The notes: generated by a model not told the origin, from the sequence alone. A DNA stretch of 64,000 bases from Caballeronia sp. NK8 (GCF_018408855.1 NZ_AP024322.1:496001-560000), one strand, 5' to 3'; shown: positions 42,954 to 52,955, counted from the stretch's first letter. Numbers and translations are program-made.

Positions 42954-45181
42954 AGGGATTCTTTACATTTGACTGGGTGCTGCCCGCCGCAGGCAAAGCG
43001 CGCAACTTCCACTTTTTGTTCAAGCCTCCCGGAAAGCTCCACGAACTTTATCTGGCAGACGCGATGGAGCACGGCTTACAGACCGTGAACGCGCCCGATG
43101 TCGTGGCGATTGTTTGTTCGTCAACCGAAGCCGATGAGCTCAAGCGGCGCTTCCGCGAACCAATCCTGCAGCAGGCTGCAGACCGGACGTCGACCAAAGT
43201 ATGCCTGTGCCTATGCGATTTCGACGACCATGGCACTGTCCGCCTTCACTCGCAACTGAGAAACCGCATTGGAGGATTGAAGGCGCTGTTGCGCAGCAAG
43301 ACAGCCGATATTCGAACGGCGGGGCTCGCAAAGCTGTTCTCTGCGCGGCACGTGCTGGTCACGGCTCCGCCTGGGTTCACCTTTGTTAAACCGTCCGAAC
43401 GACGCTCGACGCTGTTCTTGCGGACAGAAGAAGCGCTAACTGAAGTTGAAGCCGTGCAGTTCTTAGCGTTTGCGTTGCTTCCCAAGCTGAAGAAGCGGGC
43501 GAACCTATGGAGAAGCGACCTCGAAGTCATTTATATCGACTCCATGAGTATCGCGAGCGTCGCATACGCTCTGCGCGATATGTATTGCGTGCTCTACGGT
43601 GCGCCGCAACCTCGAGTAGTGAGCTTTCATTCGCACGATGGCCTCAAAACAATCGAAAGGCCCCTCTCTGGAACTTCTTTTTGCCTTATATCAGCTTCAT
43701 CGTCGTTGAACCTCGAAAGAGACTGGAGGAAGCGCACTCGTTGTCATCAGGACGAGGTGGTCACGCTGCTAACTCTCGAAGGTGCCGAGGGGCAAGAGAA
43801 CGCGCTTTACGCACGAAGCCTCCCGGAAGGCCAGGGCGAACAGCCGAGCGCCCAACACCTGCGAGACTTGCCGATTATCGGAGAGCACTTTGCGCCGGCC
43901 GACTTGATGCCAAAGTCGGTGCTGCTTCGAGACAAGCACAAAGACGCTAAAGGAGAAGATTTTTGTTGCAAGTTCGTGCGAAGCGGCGCCTTGAGCATCC
44001 TTGGGCGCGAGGACATCAATGGCAAGGTCCGTCCCGTCTATCTCGATGGCCAAAAACTGCTCGAGACCCCGTCCTTCGTCGACTGGCTGCAACGTATGCT
44101 TCGCCAGAGGACGCCGGCATCGGTGCACGCCATTGTTCACCAAAACGATTCGGCATCGCGAAAGCTGGCTAAAGATTGTGCACGAGGTCTGGCTGAAATC
44201 ATGGTACGGAAAAGTGCGGTTCCCGTAATCAACGAGGTCGATGTCGAAGCAAGCGCGGTTCATATCTCGAAAGACGCGGGTCTGCTCATCGTGGCAGCGG
44301 TGGTAGGGCGTGGGACGCGCTTGCTGTCAATCAGCCGTGACTTGAGAGACCTCCACGAAGGAGCACGCACCTACCTGATTGGGGCGCAAGTTGCCGAAGC
44401 ATCGAACCAGATAGGTGCGTTGACGGGCAATCTAAGGTATTCCGCAACCAAAGCGAACATTGAAATCCAGCGATATGCCGAAGTTGCAGTAGGTGCTGGA
44501 CTCCGTGACTCGTATTCCGAGGAGGCTAGAGTATTGCAGAATGCTCGGAGCGCCTTTGGGGAACATTTCGAGCGACGTCTCACCGACCTCGAGGGTACGC
44601 CATCCGGATTGATTGAACGGACGTTTATTGGGTCCGACGCCAACCTGATGGAGCCATTGAAGCTGCGGCGTGACTTTGCCTTCTGGGCCTTTGAGTACAA
44701 CCCAGACACCGCGGACACAACGCCAGGTGTTTTCGCCATGGCTGGCGCGATACTTCAGCATGCGAGGGAGAAGAAGTTCGAGGACGTAGCCCTTCGCCTG
44801 TCTACAGATGCATTTCAGCAGGTCATTCTGGACCCGGAAAACTTCACTCGCTACAACGACGGCGTCATCCAGGCGGCGTTGCTCAGGTGCGCGCGAATGG
44901 GCGAGTTCGACTACTCGATGGAACACAACAAGAGCCAGTTCATGCTAGACCTGCTAAAAGGCATTTTTGCGCAACATGACAGGCGGCAAGGTGAGGGCGC
45001 CGCGGAGTTCGCGCTTGCATTGTTCACGAGGCGGTTGCGTCTTAAGGGGGACCATAGGCTTGAGCTCAACGAGCACCTGCGTGATTTACTTCCTGCTGAC
45101 ACGCCGAGACTATTCCTCATCCGCGTTCTTCTTGAAATCGACCCTATGCCGGACGCCGGAGGCCTGCCGGTGAATTTTTGA
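42950..45181 (+). CDS. Large PRTase-like protein paired with the GHKL ATPase
   Basis: 743 aa. Around residues 190-207 LEVIYIDSMSIASVAYAL, and around 443-465 LLIVAAVVGRGTRLLSISRDLRD, which resembles the PRPP-binding strand-loop of type I phosphoribosyltransferases (IVDDVVTTGxTL). The two acidic residues of that motif are Ala-Ala here. The rest is helical with no P-loop, signal or membrane segment; the last 150 residues (ALLRCARMGEFDYSM ... RVLLEIDP) look like a C-terminal helical-repeat region. Its ATG overlaps the GHKL stop. No known family recognised by me. Confidence 0.65.
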   Translation: MKGFFTFDWVLPAAGKARNFHFLFKPPGKLHELYLADAMEHGLQTVNAPDVVAIVCSSTEADELKRRFREPILQQAADRTSTKVCLCLCDFDDHGTVRLHSQLRNRIGGLKALLRSKTADIRTAGLAKLFSARHVLVTAPPGFTFVKPSERRSTLFLRTEEALTEVEAVQFLAFALLPKLKKRANLWRSDLEVIYIDSMSIASVAYALRDMYCVLYGAPQPRVVSFHSHDGLKTIERPLSGTSFCLISASSSLNLERDWRKRTRCHQDEVVTLLTLEGAEGQENALYARSLPEGQGEQPSAQHLRDLPIIGEHFAPADLMPKSVLLRDKHKDAKGEDFCCKFVRSGALSILGREDINGKVRPVYLDGQKLLETPSFVDWLQRMLRQRTPASVHAIVHQNDSASRKLAKDCARGLAEIMVRKSAVPVINEVDVEASAVHISKDAGLLIVAAVVGRGTRLLSISRDLRDLHEGARTYLIGAQVAEASNQIGALTGNLRYSATKANIEIQRYAEVAVGAGLRDSYSEEARVLQNARSAFGEHFERRLTDLEGTPSGLIERTFIGSDANLMEPLKLRRDFAFWAFEYNPDTADTTPGVFAMAGAILQHAREKKFEDVALRLSTDAFQQVILDPENFTRYNDGVIQAALLRCARMGEFDYSMEHNKSQFMLDLLKGIFAQHDRRQGEGAAEFALALFTRRLRLKGDHRLELNEHLRDLLPADTPRLFLIRVLLEIDPMPDAGGLPVNF

Positions 45182-45332
45182 AGGCGGGGTGATGCACGCG
45201 CATGACAGAGCGCGACCGGAGCGCCTGGCAACTGGCTGCGGGCCGGCGGGCGATTCGGCGCGCAAGACCGGTCGGCGACGGATTCGTACCCCGCCAACTT
45301 CTGTGTGCGCTGGTCGGAATTCGTCGACGCCA

Positions 45333-45360
45333 AAGAAAATGCCCCGCCGTGCGGGGCATG
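45333..45360 (-). terminator. Terminator of the 180-aa gene (converging on the PRTase-like gene)
   Basis: TGCCCCGC-CGT-GCGGGGCA (45340-45358), followed on the minus strand by ATTTTCTTTGG. It can act for the minus gene whose stop is at 45364. Confidence 0.7.
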
Positions 45361-45363
45361 TCG

Positions 45364-45906
45364 TTAAGCGATGAACTCGTCCTGCTGCTCATCCTCGTAA
45401 TCGGGATGACGCGGGTCATCACTCGATAAATCGTGTGCCAAGACATAGCGGTAACCGCTGTGCGTGAAAATTTCGTAGTTGGTCATATCCTCATCCCACC
45501 ACTCAGGTATCTCGCCTTCCGACTGCATGGCCTGCAGGACCTCTTGAAGGCTAACCCAAACGGTATCGTCGCTTAAAGACCACTCAACAGTGCGATGTCC
45601 ATCATGGGACTCGAGCACCTGGCATCCGAAATAGTTCTCGTACCGGAGGCCCCAACTCGCGAGTTCTTCGCAACAAGCTGCGAGCGTATGCTGCCCTTTG
45701 CCAAGTTCTTCGCGTGCGCTTCCCAGAAGAGCGAGTAGAAGGTTGACGGCCGTGCACTCGCCAGGTCCGTACTGCGCCACCGCTTCCTCGATGGGAATCA
45801 GGCCACAGTCGGAGGCTCGGGCATACCAATATCGTGCATATGCCTCGAGTTGTTTCGCGTCGATGCTGGACTGCGTGTTGTCGCTAAAAAGCTGTTCGTA
45901 TTTCAC
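45364..45906 (-). CDS. Hypothetical protein, 180 aa
   Basis: GTG start at 45906 (GGTGAGC upstream). An acidic soluble protein: KQLEAYARYWYARASDCGLIPIEEAV, WSLSDDTVWVSLQEVLQAMQSEGEIPEWW (in part) and an acidic tail DDPRHPDYEDEQQDEFIA. It has no recognised domain. The acidic composition is compatible with a DNA-mimic or antitoxin/immunity-type protein, but that is only composition. Confidence 0.6.
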   Translation of the reverse strand: MKYEQLFSDNTQSSIDAKQLEAYARYWYARASDCGLIPIEEAVAQYGPGECTAVNLLLALLGSAREELGKGQHTLAACCEELASWGLRYENYFGCQVLESHDGHRTVEWSLSDDTVWVSLQEVLQAMQSEGEIPEWWDEDMTNYEIFTHSGYRYVLAHDLSSDDPRHPDYEDEQQDEFIA

Positions 45907-46535
45907 TTGCTCACCGGTCGTCGTTAGGCTACGTGTTGAATGTCCTGCGATACGACCTATAGCGACTGTCCGTACTTGCTCAAATTTGCGACCGCAAACT
46001 CACTACGAGTTTCTGCCCTTGAGGAACAGGAGTCGACCACCACCAACGGCTCCCTCCGTTGAGGTCCTCGGTCCCCGGTTCTTCCGGTGGTAAACCCCTA
46101 GATGGCGGTCTTCAATTCGTGGATGACAGCTTCCTCGTCCAACTAATCAAGTCTGGCGAAGAGTTCTTGGGCGACTGATGCGTCCGGTTAGAGTCAAAGT
46201 GCGTCTCTCGACGTCGACCAGGCATGCGTCGTTGGATTCTGGCTAATGGGTCTGGGCTCCACGCTCCCATAGTCGAACGGGTGCCATCGATGTCGATGAG
46301 CCACTGGGCGTCCTCGTTGCAGGCGACGAGAGACGAAGACGCCTCTTTCCTGTAAGGAGACTCTTTTTTTTGGTTTTTAAAGAACTCTCTTAGGTTCGAA
46401 GAAACTCTTTTTAAAACCTTTAGCGAGCTGGTTTATACGAAATCACGAGTCCGTCCGTTGTAGGACCGGCCGCGTGGGCGGCCGGCCTCCGCAATCTACG
46501 AGCGGGGCTCGATTGCGCTTAGGCATGCGCAGGTA
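45907..46535. other. Intergenic, 629 bases next to the integrase
   Basis: AT-rich in the middle (46365-46440, with runs of T and A), no gene recognised. A GC-rich hairpin CCGGCCGC-GTGG-GCGGCCGG lies at 46466-46485 just downstream of the integrase stop. Confidence 0.5.
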
Positions 46536-48239
46536 TTACGCGCGACCTGCGTAAGGCAGGTGTCCCAGTTGCAGGTTCGGGAAGTCGAGACGTTCCATCG
46601 CCGGTGCGAGCAACTCGAACGGCAGGCGTTTGACCCCGGCCTCCTTACGTCCATAGCGGCTGTCAGGCGCATGCCCGATGAGCTCTTCAATGACCTGAGC
46701 GCTGACGCCGGACAGCTCGCCAAACGTCTGAAATGTATGCCGGAAGCTGTGAAACACCAGCGCGGGGTCCGCGATGCCGACGGTCGTCCTCAGATACTCA
46801 TTGAACCAGTTGGAAAATACCGCGCCGCGTTTATCGTACTGATTGACGGAAAGGTCAGGGAAGAGCCATGCCGCGTGACCGGCCGCGCGGCAACCCTCAA
46901 CGTAGTCGAGCCAGCCGAGTTCGAGCAGATTGCGGTGAACCGGGACGTAACGCATCACAGCGCGCGTGCCGGTGCGACTCTCGCGCTTACTGTCATGCAG
47001 GTGAAAGCACCACACGCCATCACGTTGCAAGACATCAGCGGCGGTGAGCCGGCACACGTCCTCGACGCGGGCGCCAGCATGCAGCCCAATCAGGGGAACC
47101 CAATAGGCGGCATCCCCGCCGCCTTTTTTGGGGCGGTGTCCGCGCGTGTAGACCGGCGAGCTAAAAATCTTCTGGAGCTCGTCCACCGTGAAAGCGGTGC
47201 GCACGGTTTTCCGGTGCGCCTGCACGACCTTGTCGGCGTATTTCATTCCCTTGAAGGGATTTAGCACAAGGGCAGTCAGCTTCTTGGCAATGGCGTGACT
47301 GACAAGCGGGGAGAGCAAGGATAGAATGGTGTTGATGCGGCTGTGCTCAAGCGTGTCTTGGTTGAGACAGCGCATCTTGAATGACTCAATATGGTCGGCC
47401 GTCAGTGCCGAAAGCGGCAAATCGCCGATGTGCGCTTTGAATCGCTCAATCTGGCGTTCGACGTCGTCGACGGTTTTCTGCGCCGGCTGCCGAGCATCCT
47501 TCCAGCCGGCCAGTGCGGCGTCCCAGGTGTCGTCCTTATCGACGAGCGGAATCAGCTCCGGCGTCGGCTTGACCTCGCCCTCAAGACGCCGAAGCTCTTC
47601 GTCGACGACGGCAAGTTGCGCCTCGGCGATGGCGGCGAGCAGGTCGGCGAACTCAGGCGACGCCGCCGGTACCCAAGCGCGCTCCCACATGAGATGCTCC
47701 TCGACCGACTCGCGGACCGACGACAGGTCGTTGGCCGCCCGCGCACGCCGCAGTTGCTTACGAGCGGCGAGCAAAACGGCCTCGTGCGCTTCGTCGTCGT
47801 AGGCGGTCCCATCCTGTTCAAGAGCGGGTGCATCGTCGAAGAGCGTCGGCCGGAATTCATCGTCGTTGCTCAACGCATTTGCCTTGAAACGGTCGACGAG
47901 CCGAGGAATCTGAAGCGCCGAGAGACGGGTTGTACCGGGCGGCTGGATGGTCGGATGGTAGGAGTACGGCTCATCGTCGCTCGCGGCTCGCAGACGATGC
48001 GGGAGCCAGCCTTCGCCGGCTACGTCGGTGGCGTGATACATCGCCCAACCCGGGGCAATCAGGCGCTCGTATTCCAGCGCCGCAGCAGGCAGACGCGCGA
48101 CGGCCTCGGTGAGCAAGGCGGTTTCGAGGCTGACCCATACGTCTTTTCGGTTGAGGATGGCGTGCAGCTTGAGCGGCACTTTGCGCCGAAAGTAGAAGTG
48201 GCGGGAACCGGCGCGGGTGGTCAGGTAGGGGTGTTTCAT
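46536..48239 (-). CDS. Tyrosine recombinase/integrase with DUF6538-type N-terminus
   Basis: 567 aa from ATG 48239 (GGAG about 11 bases upstream). The N-terminus YLTTRAGSRHFYFRRKVPLKL is the DUF6538 DNA-contact module common in proteobacterial island integrases. The catalytic domain has Arg in GLHAGARVEDVCRLT, HSFRHTFQTFGELSG (HxxR), IGHAPDSRYG (GH and the nucleophilic Tyr candidate). It is transcribed away from the tRNA-Met with its start 167 bases from the tRNA 3' end, the standard layout of an island that recombines into the tRNA. Confidence 0.9.
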   Translation of the reverse strand: MKHPYLTTRAGSRHFYFRRKVPLKLHAILNRKDVWVSLETALLTEAVARLPAAALEYERLIAPGWAMYHATDVAGEGWLPHRLRAASDDEPYSYHPTIQPPGTTRLSALQIPRLVDRFKANALSNDDEFRPTLFDDAPALEQDGTAYDDEAHEAVLLAARKQLRRARAANDLSSVRESVEEHLMWERAWVPAASPEFADLLAAIAEAQLAVVDEELRRLEGEVKPTPELIPLVDKDDTWDAALAGWKDARQPAQKTVDDVERQIERFKAHIGDLPLSALTADHIESFKMRCLNQDTLEHSRINTILSLLSPLVSHAIAKKLTALVLNPFKGMKYADKVVQAHRKTVRTAFTVDELQKIFSSPVYTRGHRPKKGGGDAAYWVPLIGLHAGARVEDVCRLTAADVLQRDGVWCFHLHDSKRESRTGTRAVMRYVPVHRNLLELGWLDYVEGCRAAGHAAWLFPDLSVNQYDKRGAVFSNWFNEYLRTTVGIADPALVFHSFRHTFQTFGELSGVSAQVIEELIGHAPDSRYGRKEAGVKRLPFELLAPAMERLDFPNLQLGHLPYAGRA

Positions 48240-48362
48240 CGGGGTGTGCTCCACGTCAGAAGGTAACAGTGGCGTGTAGCACCCGGTCTCCGGAAACCGG
48301 CCGCGTCTAAAATTTAGACGCGTAACGCCCCATTTCTGGCGCACTACCGGCATTCGAAAAGC

Positions 48363-48397
48363 AAAAAGCCGCTGTCCTTTTGGAACAGCGGCTTTTT
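48363..48397 (-). terminator. Terminator downstream of tRNA-Met
   Basis: AAAAAGCCGCTGT and its exact complement enclose a short loop (13-bp perfect stem), 9 bases beyond the tRNA CCA end; T-tailed on both strands. Confidence 0.85.
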
Positions 48398-48405
48398 CTT
48401 GAAAC

Positions 48406-48482
<77 letters not shown>

Positions 48483-48557
48483 GAAAGAAACGAGATTATG
48501 GCGAGGGGCGATCCTACTGTCAACCCCTCCTCTACGATTTCTTAAGAGCGGCCAGCA

Positions 48558-50216
48558 TCAATCCTCGTGGTACACATTCGACTTGCGCGTGTCCTTCACG
48601 AACAGCATGCCGATCACGAACGTCGCCAGCGCGATCACGATCGGATACCACAGCCCCGAGTAGATATCGCCCTTGGCCGCGACGATCGCGAAGGCCGTCG
48701 CCGGCAGGAAGCCGCCGAACCAGCCATTGCCGATGTGATACGGCAGCGACATCGACGTATAGCGGATCCGCGCCGGGAACATCTCGACGAGCATCGCCGC
48801 GATCGGCCCATACACCATCGTCACGAAGATCACGAGGATCGTCAGGATCACGATCGCCATCGGCCAGTTGATCAGCGCCGGATCGGCCTTCGCCGGATAG
48901 CCCGCGCTCTTCAGCGTGCCGGCGAGCGTCTTGTCGAACGCCGCACCTTGCGCCTTCGCATCGCCGGCCTTGCCGTCGTAGGTGTTCACCACGGTCTCGC
49001 CGACCTTGATCTGCGCCTGCGTGCCCGCCGGCGCCGCCACGTTCTCATAGTTCAGACCCGCCTTCGACAGCGCGCTCTTCGCGATATCGCAGGAGCTCGT
49101 GAACTTCGCCGTGCCCACCGGATTGAACTGGAACGAGCACTCGTCCGGATTGGCGATCACGACGATCGGGGACTTCTGCGTCGCGGCTTCGAGCGTCGGG
49201 TTCGTGTAGTGCGCGAGCGCCTTGAAGAGCGGGAAGAAGGAGAGCGCGGCGATCAGGCAACCCGCCATGATGATCGGCTTGCGCCCGATACGATCCGACA
49301 GCGACCCGAAGAACACGAAGAACGGCGTGCCGATCAAGAGCGCGACGGCCACCATGATGTTCGCGCTGGTGCCATCGACCTTCAGCGTCTGCGTGAGGAA
49401 GAAGAGGGAGTAGAACTGGCCCGTGTACCACACGACCGCCTGACCCGCCGTCAGGCCGAACAGCGCGAGCAGCACGATCTTCAGGTTCTTCCACTCGCCG
49501 AACGCTTCCGTAAGCGGCGCCTTCGAGGTCTTGCCCTCGGCCTTGATGCGCTCGAACACCGGCGATTCGTGCAGCTTCATGCGGATCCACACCGAGATCG
49601 CGAGCAGCAGGATCGATACGAGGAACGGGATGCGCCAGCCCCACGCGCCGAACTGCTCCTCGCCCATGATCGTGCGAACCGCGAGAATCACGATCAGCGA
49701 GATGAACAGGCCGAGCGTCGCCGTGGTCTGGATCCACGCCGTCCACGCGCCGCGCTTGTTCGAAGGCGCATGTTCCGCGACATACGTCGCCGCGCCGCCG
49801 TATTCGCCGCCGAGCGCGAGGCCCTGCAACAGCCGCATCGCGATGAAGATCACTGGCGCCGCGATGCCGATTGTCGCGTAACCGGGCAGGAAGCCGATCA
49901 GGAACGTCGACAGACCCATGATGACGATCGTCACGAGGAACGTGTACTTGCGTCCGACCATGTCGCCGAGCCGCCCGAACACGATCGCGCCGAACGGCCG
50001 CACCGCGAAGCCCGCCGCGAAACCCAGCAAGGTGAAGATGAAGCCCGCCGTCGGATTGACGCCGGAGAAAAAGGTCTTGCTGATATAGACGGCGAGCGAG
50101 CCCGCCAGATAGAAGTCATACCATTCGAACACCGTGCCGAGCGACGAGGCGAAGATGACTTTCTTCTCCTCCGCCGTCATCGGTGCGTGTGACACGCGCC
50201 CCTCAACCGTAGCCAT
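48558..50216 (-). CDS. MFS transporter of the MHS type with a large extra loop
   Basis: 552 aa. FEWYDFYLAGSLAVYISKTFF and VRPFGAIVFGRLGDMVGRKYTF place it in the metabolite:H+ symporter family. Between later helices there is a roughly 110-residue hydrophilic insert (from PTLEAATQKSPIVV to KSAGYPAKADP) with two Cys (CSFQF, SCDIA) that probably faces the periplasm; usual members have 430-450 aa. High-GC codon use matches the core chromosome. Substrate unknown. Confidence 0.85.
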   Translation of the reverse strand: MATVEGRVSHAPMTAEEKKVIFASSLGTVFEWYDFYLAGSLAVYISKTFFSGVNPTAGFIFTLLGFAAGFAVRPFGAIVFGRLGDMVGRKYTFLVTIVIMGLSTFLIGFLPGYATIGIAAPVIFIAMRLLQGLALGGEYGGAATYVAEHAPSNKRGAWTAWIQTTATLGLFISLIVILAVRTIMGEEQFGAWGWRIPFLVSILLLAISVWIRMKLHESPVFERIKAEGKTSKAPLTEAFGEWKNLKIVLLALFGLTAGQAVVWYTGQFYSLFFLTQTLKVDGTSANIMVAVALLIGTPFFVFFGSLSDRIGRKPIIMAGCLIAALSFFPLFKALAHYTNPTLEAATQKSPIVVIANPDECSFQFNPVGTAKFTSSCDIAKSALSKAGLNYENVAAPAGTQAQIKVGETVVNTYDGKAGDAKAQGAAFDKTLAGTLKSAGYPAKADPALINWPMAIVILTILVIFVTMVYGPIAAMLVEMFPARIRYTSMSLPYHIGNGWFGGFLPATAFAIVAAKGDIYSGLWYPIVIALATFVIGMLFVKDTRKSNVYHED

Positions 50217-50444
50217 ATCGTCTCCTGATTTGATATTCGAATATGTCGGTCCGCGACTAGGCGGCTCCGGTGCAACGATTATTGGAACGAAAACTTACGG
50301 CGTTCTGACGCGGACTCGGAAGTCCGGGCGCTCGAAGAAATTCCTAATTGCGCGGATTTGTCGCGCATCCGTTTAGAACGATCGTTTAAATTCGCCTAAT
50401 GTCGTTCTTCTCGCGCGTCTACAGCAATTTCGCGATCCTGACGC

Positions 50445-52028
50445 TCAGGGTTTGTCCCGGGCAGGAAAAACCCGCTGCAGGCTGACGCGCACGAGGGTTC
50501 CGGCGCGACGCGGGCTCTCCTGATAGACGTGATCCTCGATAGCAAGCGCGCCGCCGTGCATCGCCGCGATCTCCTTGACGATCGCAAGGCCGAGGCCGCT
50601 GCCGTCGCCTTCGCGTCCGAGGATGCGGTAGAACCGCTCGACCACGCGTTCGCGCTCCGCCGCGGGAATCCCGAGTCCTGTGTCTTCCACTTCGAGATAT
50701 ACGAGATCGAGATCGCTGTCGTCGGTCCGCACGCGCACGGTAATGCGCCCGCCCGCCGGCGTGTATCGGATCGCGTTGTCGATCAGGTTCGACAGCATCT
50801 CGCGCAGCATCACGACATTGCCTTCCACTTCGACCGGAAACGGCGGCTCTTCATAACCGAGGTCCATGCGCTTGGCGAGCGCGGCCTGCACCCAGTCGCG
50901 CACGGCGAGCCGCGCGAGGTCGGTCAGCACGATGCGCGTGAAGATCTGCCCGGTCGCGCGATTCTCGGCGCGCGCGAGCGCGAGCAATTGCGTGACGAGG
51001 CGCGCCGCGTGCTCGGAGCTGGTCGCGATCTGTTCGAGCGAACGCTGCACTTCCGCCGATACATCCTGGCGCATCGCCAGTTCGGCCTGCATGCGCAGGC
51101 CCGCAAGCGGCGTCTTCATCTGATGCGCGGCATCGGCGATAAAGCGCTTCTGGAACTCCATGTTCTGTTCGAGGCGCGTCAGCAGATCGTTGAACGACGC
51201 GACGAGCGGCGCGATCTCCGGCGGCGCGCTGCCGGCCTGGAGCGGCGAGAGGTCGTCGGGACGGCGCGCGCGGATGTTCGATTGCAGCGCATGCAGCGGC
51301 GCGAGCCCCCGCGAGAGCCCGAACCACACGAGGATGATCGCGAGCGGCAGGATCACGAACTGCGGCAGGATCACGCCCTTGATGATGTCGTTGGCGAGCT
51401 GGCTGCGCTTGTCGAGCGTTTCGGCCACCTGCACGAGCACCGGCTGCGTGCTGTCCGGATCGCGGCCGGGCGCGAGTTGCGGCAGATCGACGGTCGTATA
51501 GGCGACGCGGATGTCGTTGCCGCGCAGCACGTCGTCGCGAAACTCGACGATGCCCGGCTGCGGACGGTCGTCGTCGTGCGGCAAGGGCATGTCGCGGTCG
51601 CCGCCGACCAGCTCGCCGCGCGTGCCGAGGACCTGGAAGAACACGCTGTCGACGTTGTCGGCGCGCAGGAAATCGCGCGTCGCATCGGGCAGCCGCAATT
51701 CGGCGACGCCGTTGACGGGCTGGATCTGGCGCGCGAGCACATAGGCATCGGCTTCGAGCGCGCGGTCGAACGGGCCGTTCGCGATCGATTTCGCGACGAG
51801 ATACGTCACCGCGATGCTCATCGGCCAGAGCAGCAGAAGCGGCGCGAGCATCCAGTCGAGAATCTCGCCGAACAGCGAGCGCGGATGCGTTTCGTCGTCG
51901 GGCTCGAGCTCGTCGGGCGGCGCGAACGGGTTGGCGTAGCGCGCGTCGCGCTCGGCGTCGGAATCGGCGGCGCCCGCTTCGGCGTGGATTTTCGACTCGT
52001 GCGATTCGGTGGAAGCGGGCGACGCCAT
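50445..52028 (-). CDS. Two-component sensor histidine kinase (TctE/QseC-type)
   Basis: 527 aa. Two membrane helices (LLLLWPMSIAVTYLVAKSIA about 75-90 and ILPQFVILPLAIILVWFGL about 225-245) flank a periplasmic 2CSK-N-like domain. H box AAHQMKTPLAGLRMQ, N box NLIDNAIRYTPAGG, G1 DTGLGIP and G2 GSGLGLAIVKEI follow. It is 5 bases downstream of the response regulator and forms an operon with it. The N-terminal 60 residues are acidic and cytoplasmic. The signal is unknown; TctE relatives sense tricarboxylates. Confidence 0.9.
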   Translation of the reverse strand: MASPASTESHESKIHAEAGAADSDAERDARYANPFAPPDELEPDDETHPRSLFGEILDWMLAPLLLLWPMSIAVTYLVAKSIANGPFDRALEADAYVLARQIQPVNGVAELRLPDATRDFLRADNVDSVFFQVLGTRGELVGGDRDMPLPHDDDRPQPGIVEFRDDVLRGNDIRVAYTTVDLPQLAPGRDPDSTQPVLVQVAETLDKRSQLANDIIKGVILPQFVILPLAIILVWFGLSRGLAPLHALQSNIRARRPDDLSPLQAGSAPPEIAPLVASFNDLLTRLEQNMEFQKRFIADAAHQMKTPLAGLRMQAELAMRQDVSAEVQRSLEQIATSSEHAARLVTQLLALARAENRATGQIFTRIVLTDLARLAVRDWVQAALAKRMDLGYEEPPFPVEVEGNVVMLREMLSNLIDNAIRYTPAGGRITVRVRTDDSDLDLVYLEVEDTGLGIPAAERERVVERFYRILGREGDGSGLGLAIVKEIAAMHGGALAIEDHVYQESPRRAGTLVRVSLQRVFPARDKP

Positions 52029-52033
52029 GCGGC

Positions 52034-52771
52034 TTACTTATAGTGCTGGCTGGCGGTTTCGCCCGATGGCGGCGGGCTCGCGCCGTGCGCGCCGTTCGCC
52101 GTGACGCCCGCCTTCTCCAGCGTGTAGCCGAGACCGCGCACGGTGATGATCTTCGCGCCGCTCGGCTCGATCTTCTTGCGCAGCCGATGCACGTAGACCT
52201 CGATCGCGTTGTTGCTGACTTCCTCGCCCCACTCGCACAGATGATTGACGAGCTGTTCTTTCGATACGAGCCGGCCGGTTCTTTGCAGCAGCACTTCGAG
52301 CACGCCGAGCTCGCGCGCGGAGAGATCGATCACCTGATCGCCGATCGTCGCGATGCGTCCCACCTGATCGAACGTGAGCGAACCGTGTTTCACGACCGTC
52401 GGGCCGCCTCCCGCGCCACGCCGGGTCAACGCCCGCACGCGCGCTTCGAGTTCGTTGAGCGCGAAGGGTTTCGCCATATAGTCGTCCGCGCCGAGATCGA
52501 GGCCTTTCACGCGTTCGTCGACGCTGTCGGCGGCGGTGAGGATCAGCACGGGCATCTGTGAATTGCGCGCGCGCAGGCGTCGCAGCACTTCGAGACCGGG
52601 CATGAGCGGCAGGCCGAGATCGAGGATCAGCAGGTCGAAAGTCTGAAGCGAAAGCGCGGTGTCCGCCTCGACGCCATGCCTGACATGGTCTACGGCGTAT
52701 CCCGATTGGCGGAGTGATCGGACGAGGCCGTCCGCGAGTATGCTGTCGTCTTCGGCAATGAGGATTCGCAT
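52034..52771 (-). CDS. OmpR-family response regulator (TctD/QseB-type)
   Basis: 245 aa. Receiver domain with acidic EDD near the N-terminus, phospho-Asp in LLILDLGLPLMPGLEVL (about D51), Thr and Lys (LTAADS, MAKPF). A winged-helix domain follows with LSARELGVLEVLLQRTGRLVSKEQL and VYVHRLRKKIEPSGAKI. It is the first gene of the two-component operon and is divergent from recA over a 285-base region. Confidence 0.95.
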   Translation of the reverse strand: MRILIAEDDSILADGLVRSLRQSGYAVDHVRHGVEADTALSLQTFDLLILDLGLPLMPGLEVLRRLRARNSQMPVLILTAADSVDERVKGLDLGADDYMAKPFALNELEARVRALTRRGAGGGPTVVKHGSLTFDQVGRIATIGDQVIDLSARELGVLEVLLQRTGRLVSKEQLVNHLCEWGEEVSNNAIEVYVHRLRKKIEPSGAKIITVRGLGYTLEKAGVTANGAHGASPPPSGETASQHYK

Positions 52772-52935
52772 CGTCGTGTGCGCCTTTGTACGCCATGCCT
52801 CGCGCGATGAAGCGCATCGGCATTGCCGGCACGGCTCGTCGCCCGGCGCGGCGGTCTCCAGTGTGTCGTGGTTTTTGCGCGGGTCGCGCGACGTGGAAAA
52901 AAAGCTGCGCCACGCGCATCCATGCTTGCAAAAAC

Positions 52936-52955
52936 TACTGTTTTTTTATACAGTG
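52936..52955 (+). promoter_or_regulatory. LexA (SOS) box of recA
   Basis: TACTGTTTTTTTATACAGTG, matching CTGT-N8-ACAG, about 100 bases upstream of the recA ATG. It means recA is repressed by LexA and induced by DNA damage. Confidence 0.9.

Noticed and set aside
37425..45181. CRISPR array or restriction-modification locus in the defence-like region
   Set aside because: No regularly spaced direct repeats and no methyltransferase motif (DPPY or PCQ-type) were seen.
48567..50192. A 541-aa Arg/Asp/His-rich frame antisense to the MHS transporter
   Set aside because: Composition (repeated R, D, E, H) is the typical antisense shadow of a high-GC membrane protein gene.
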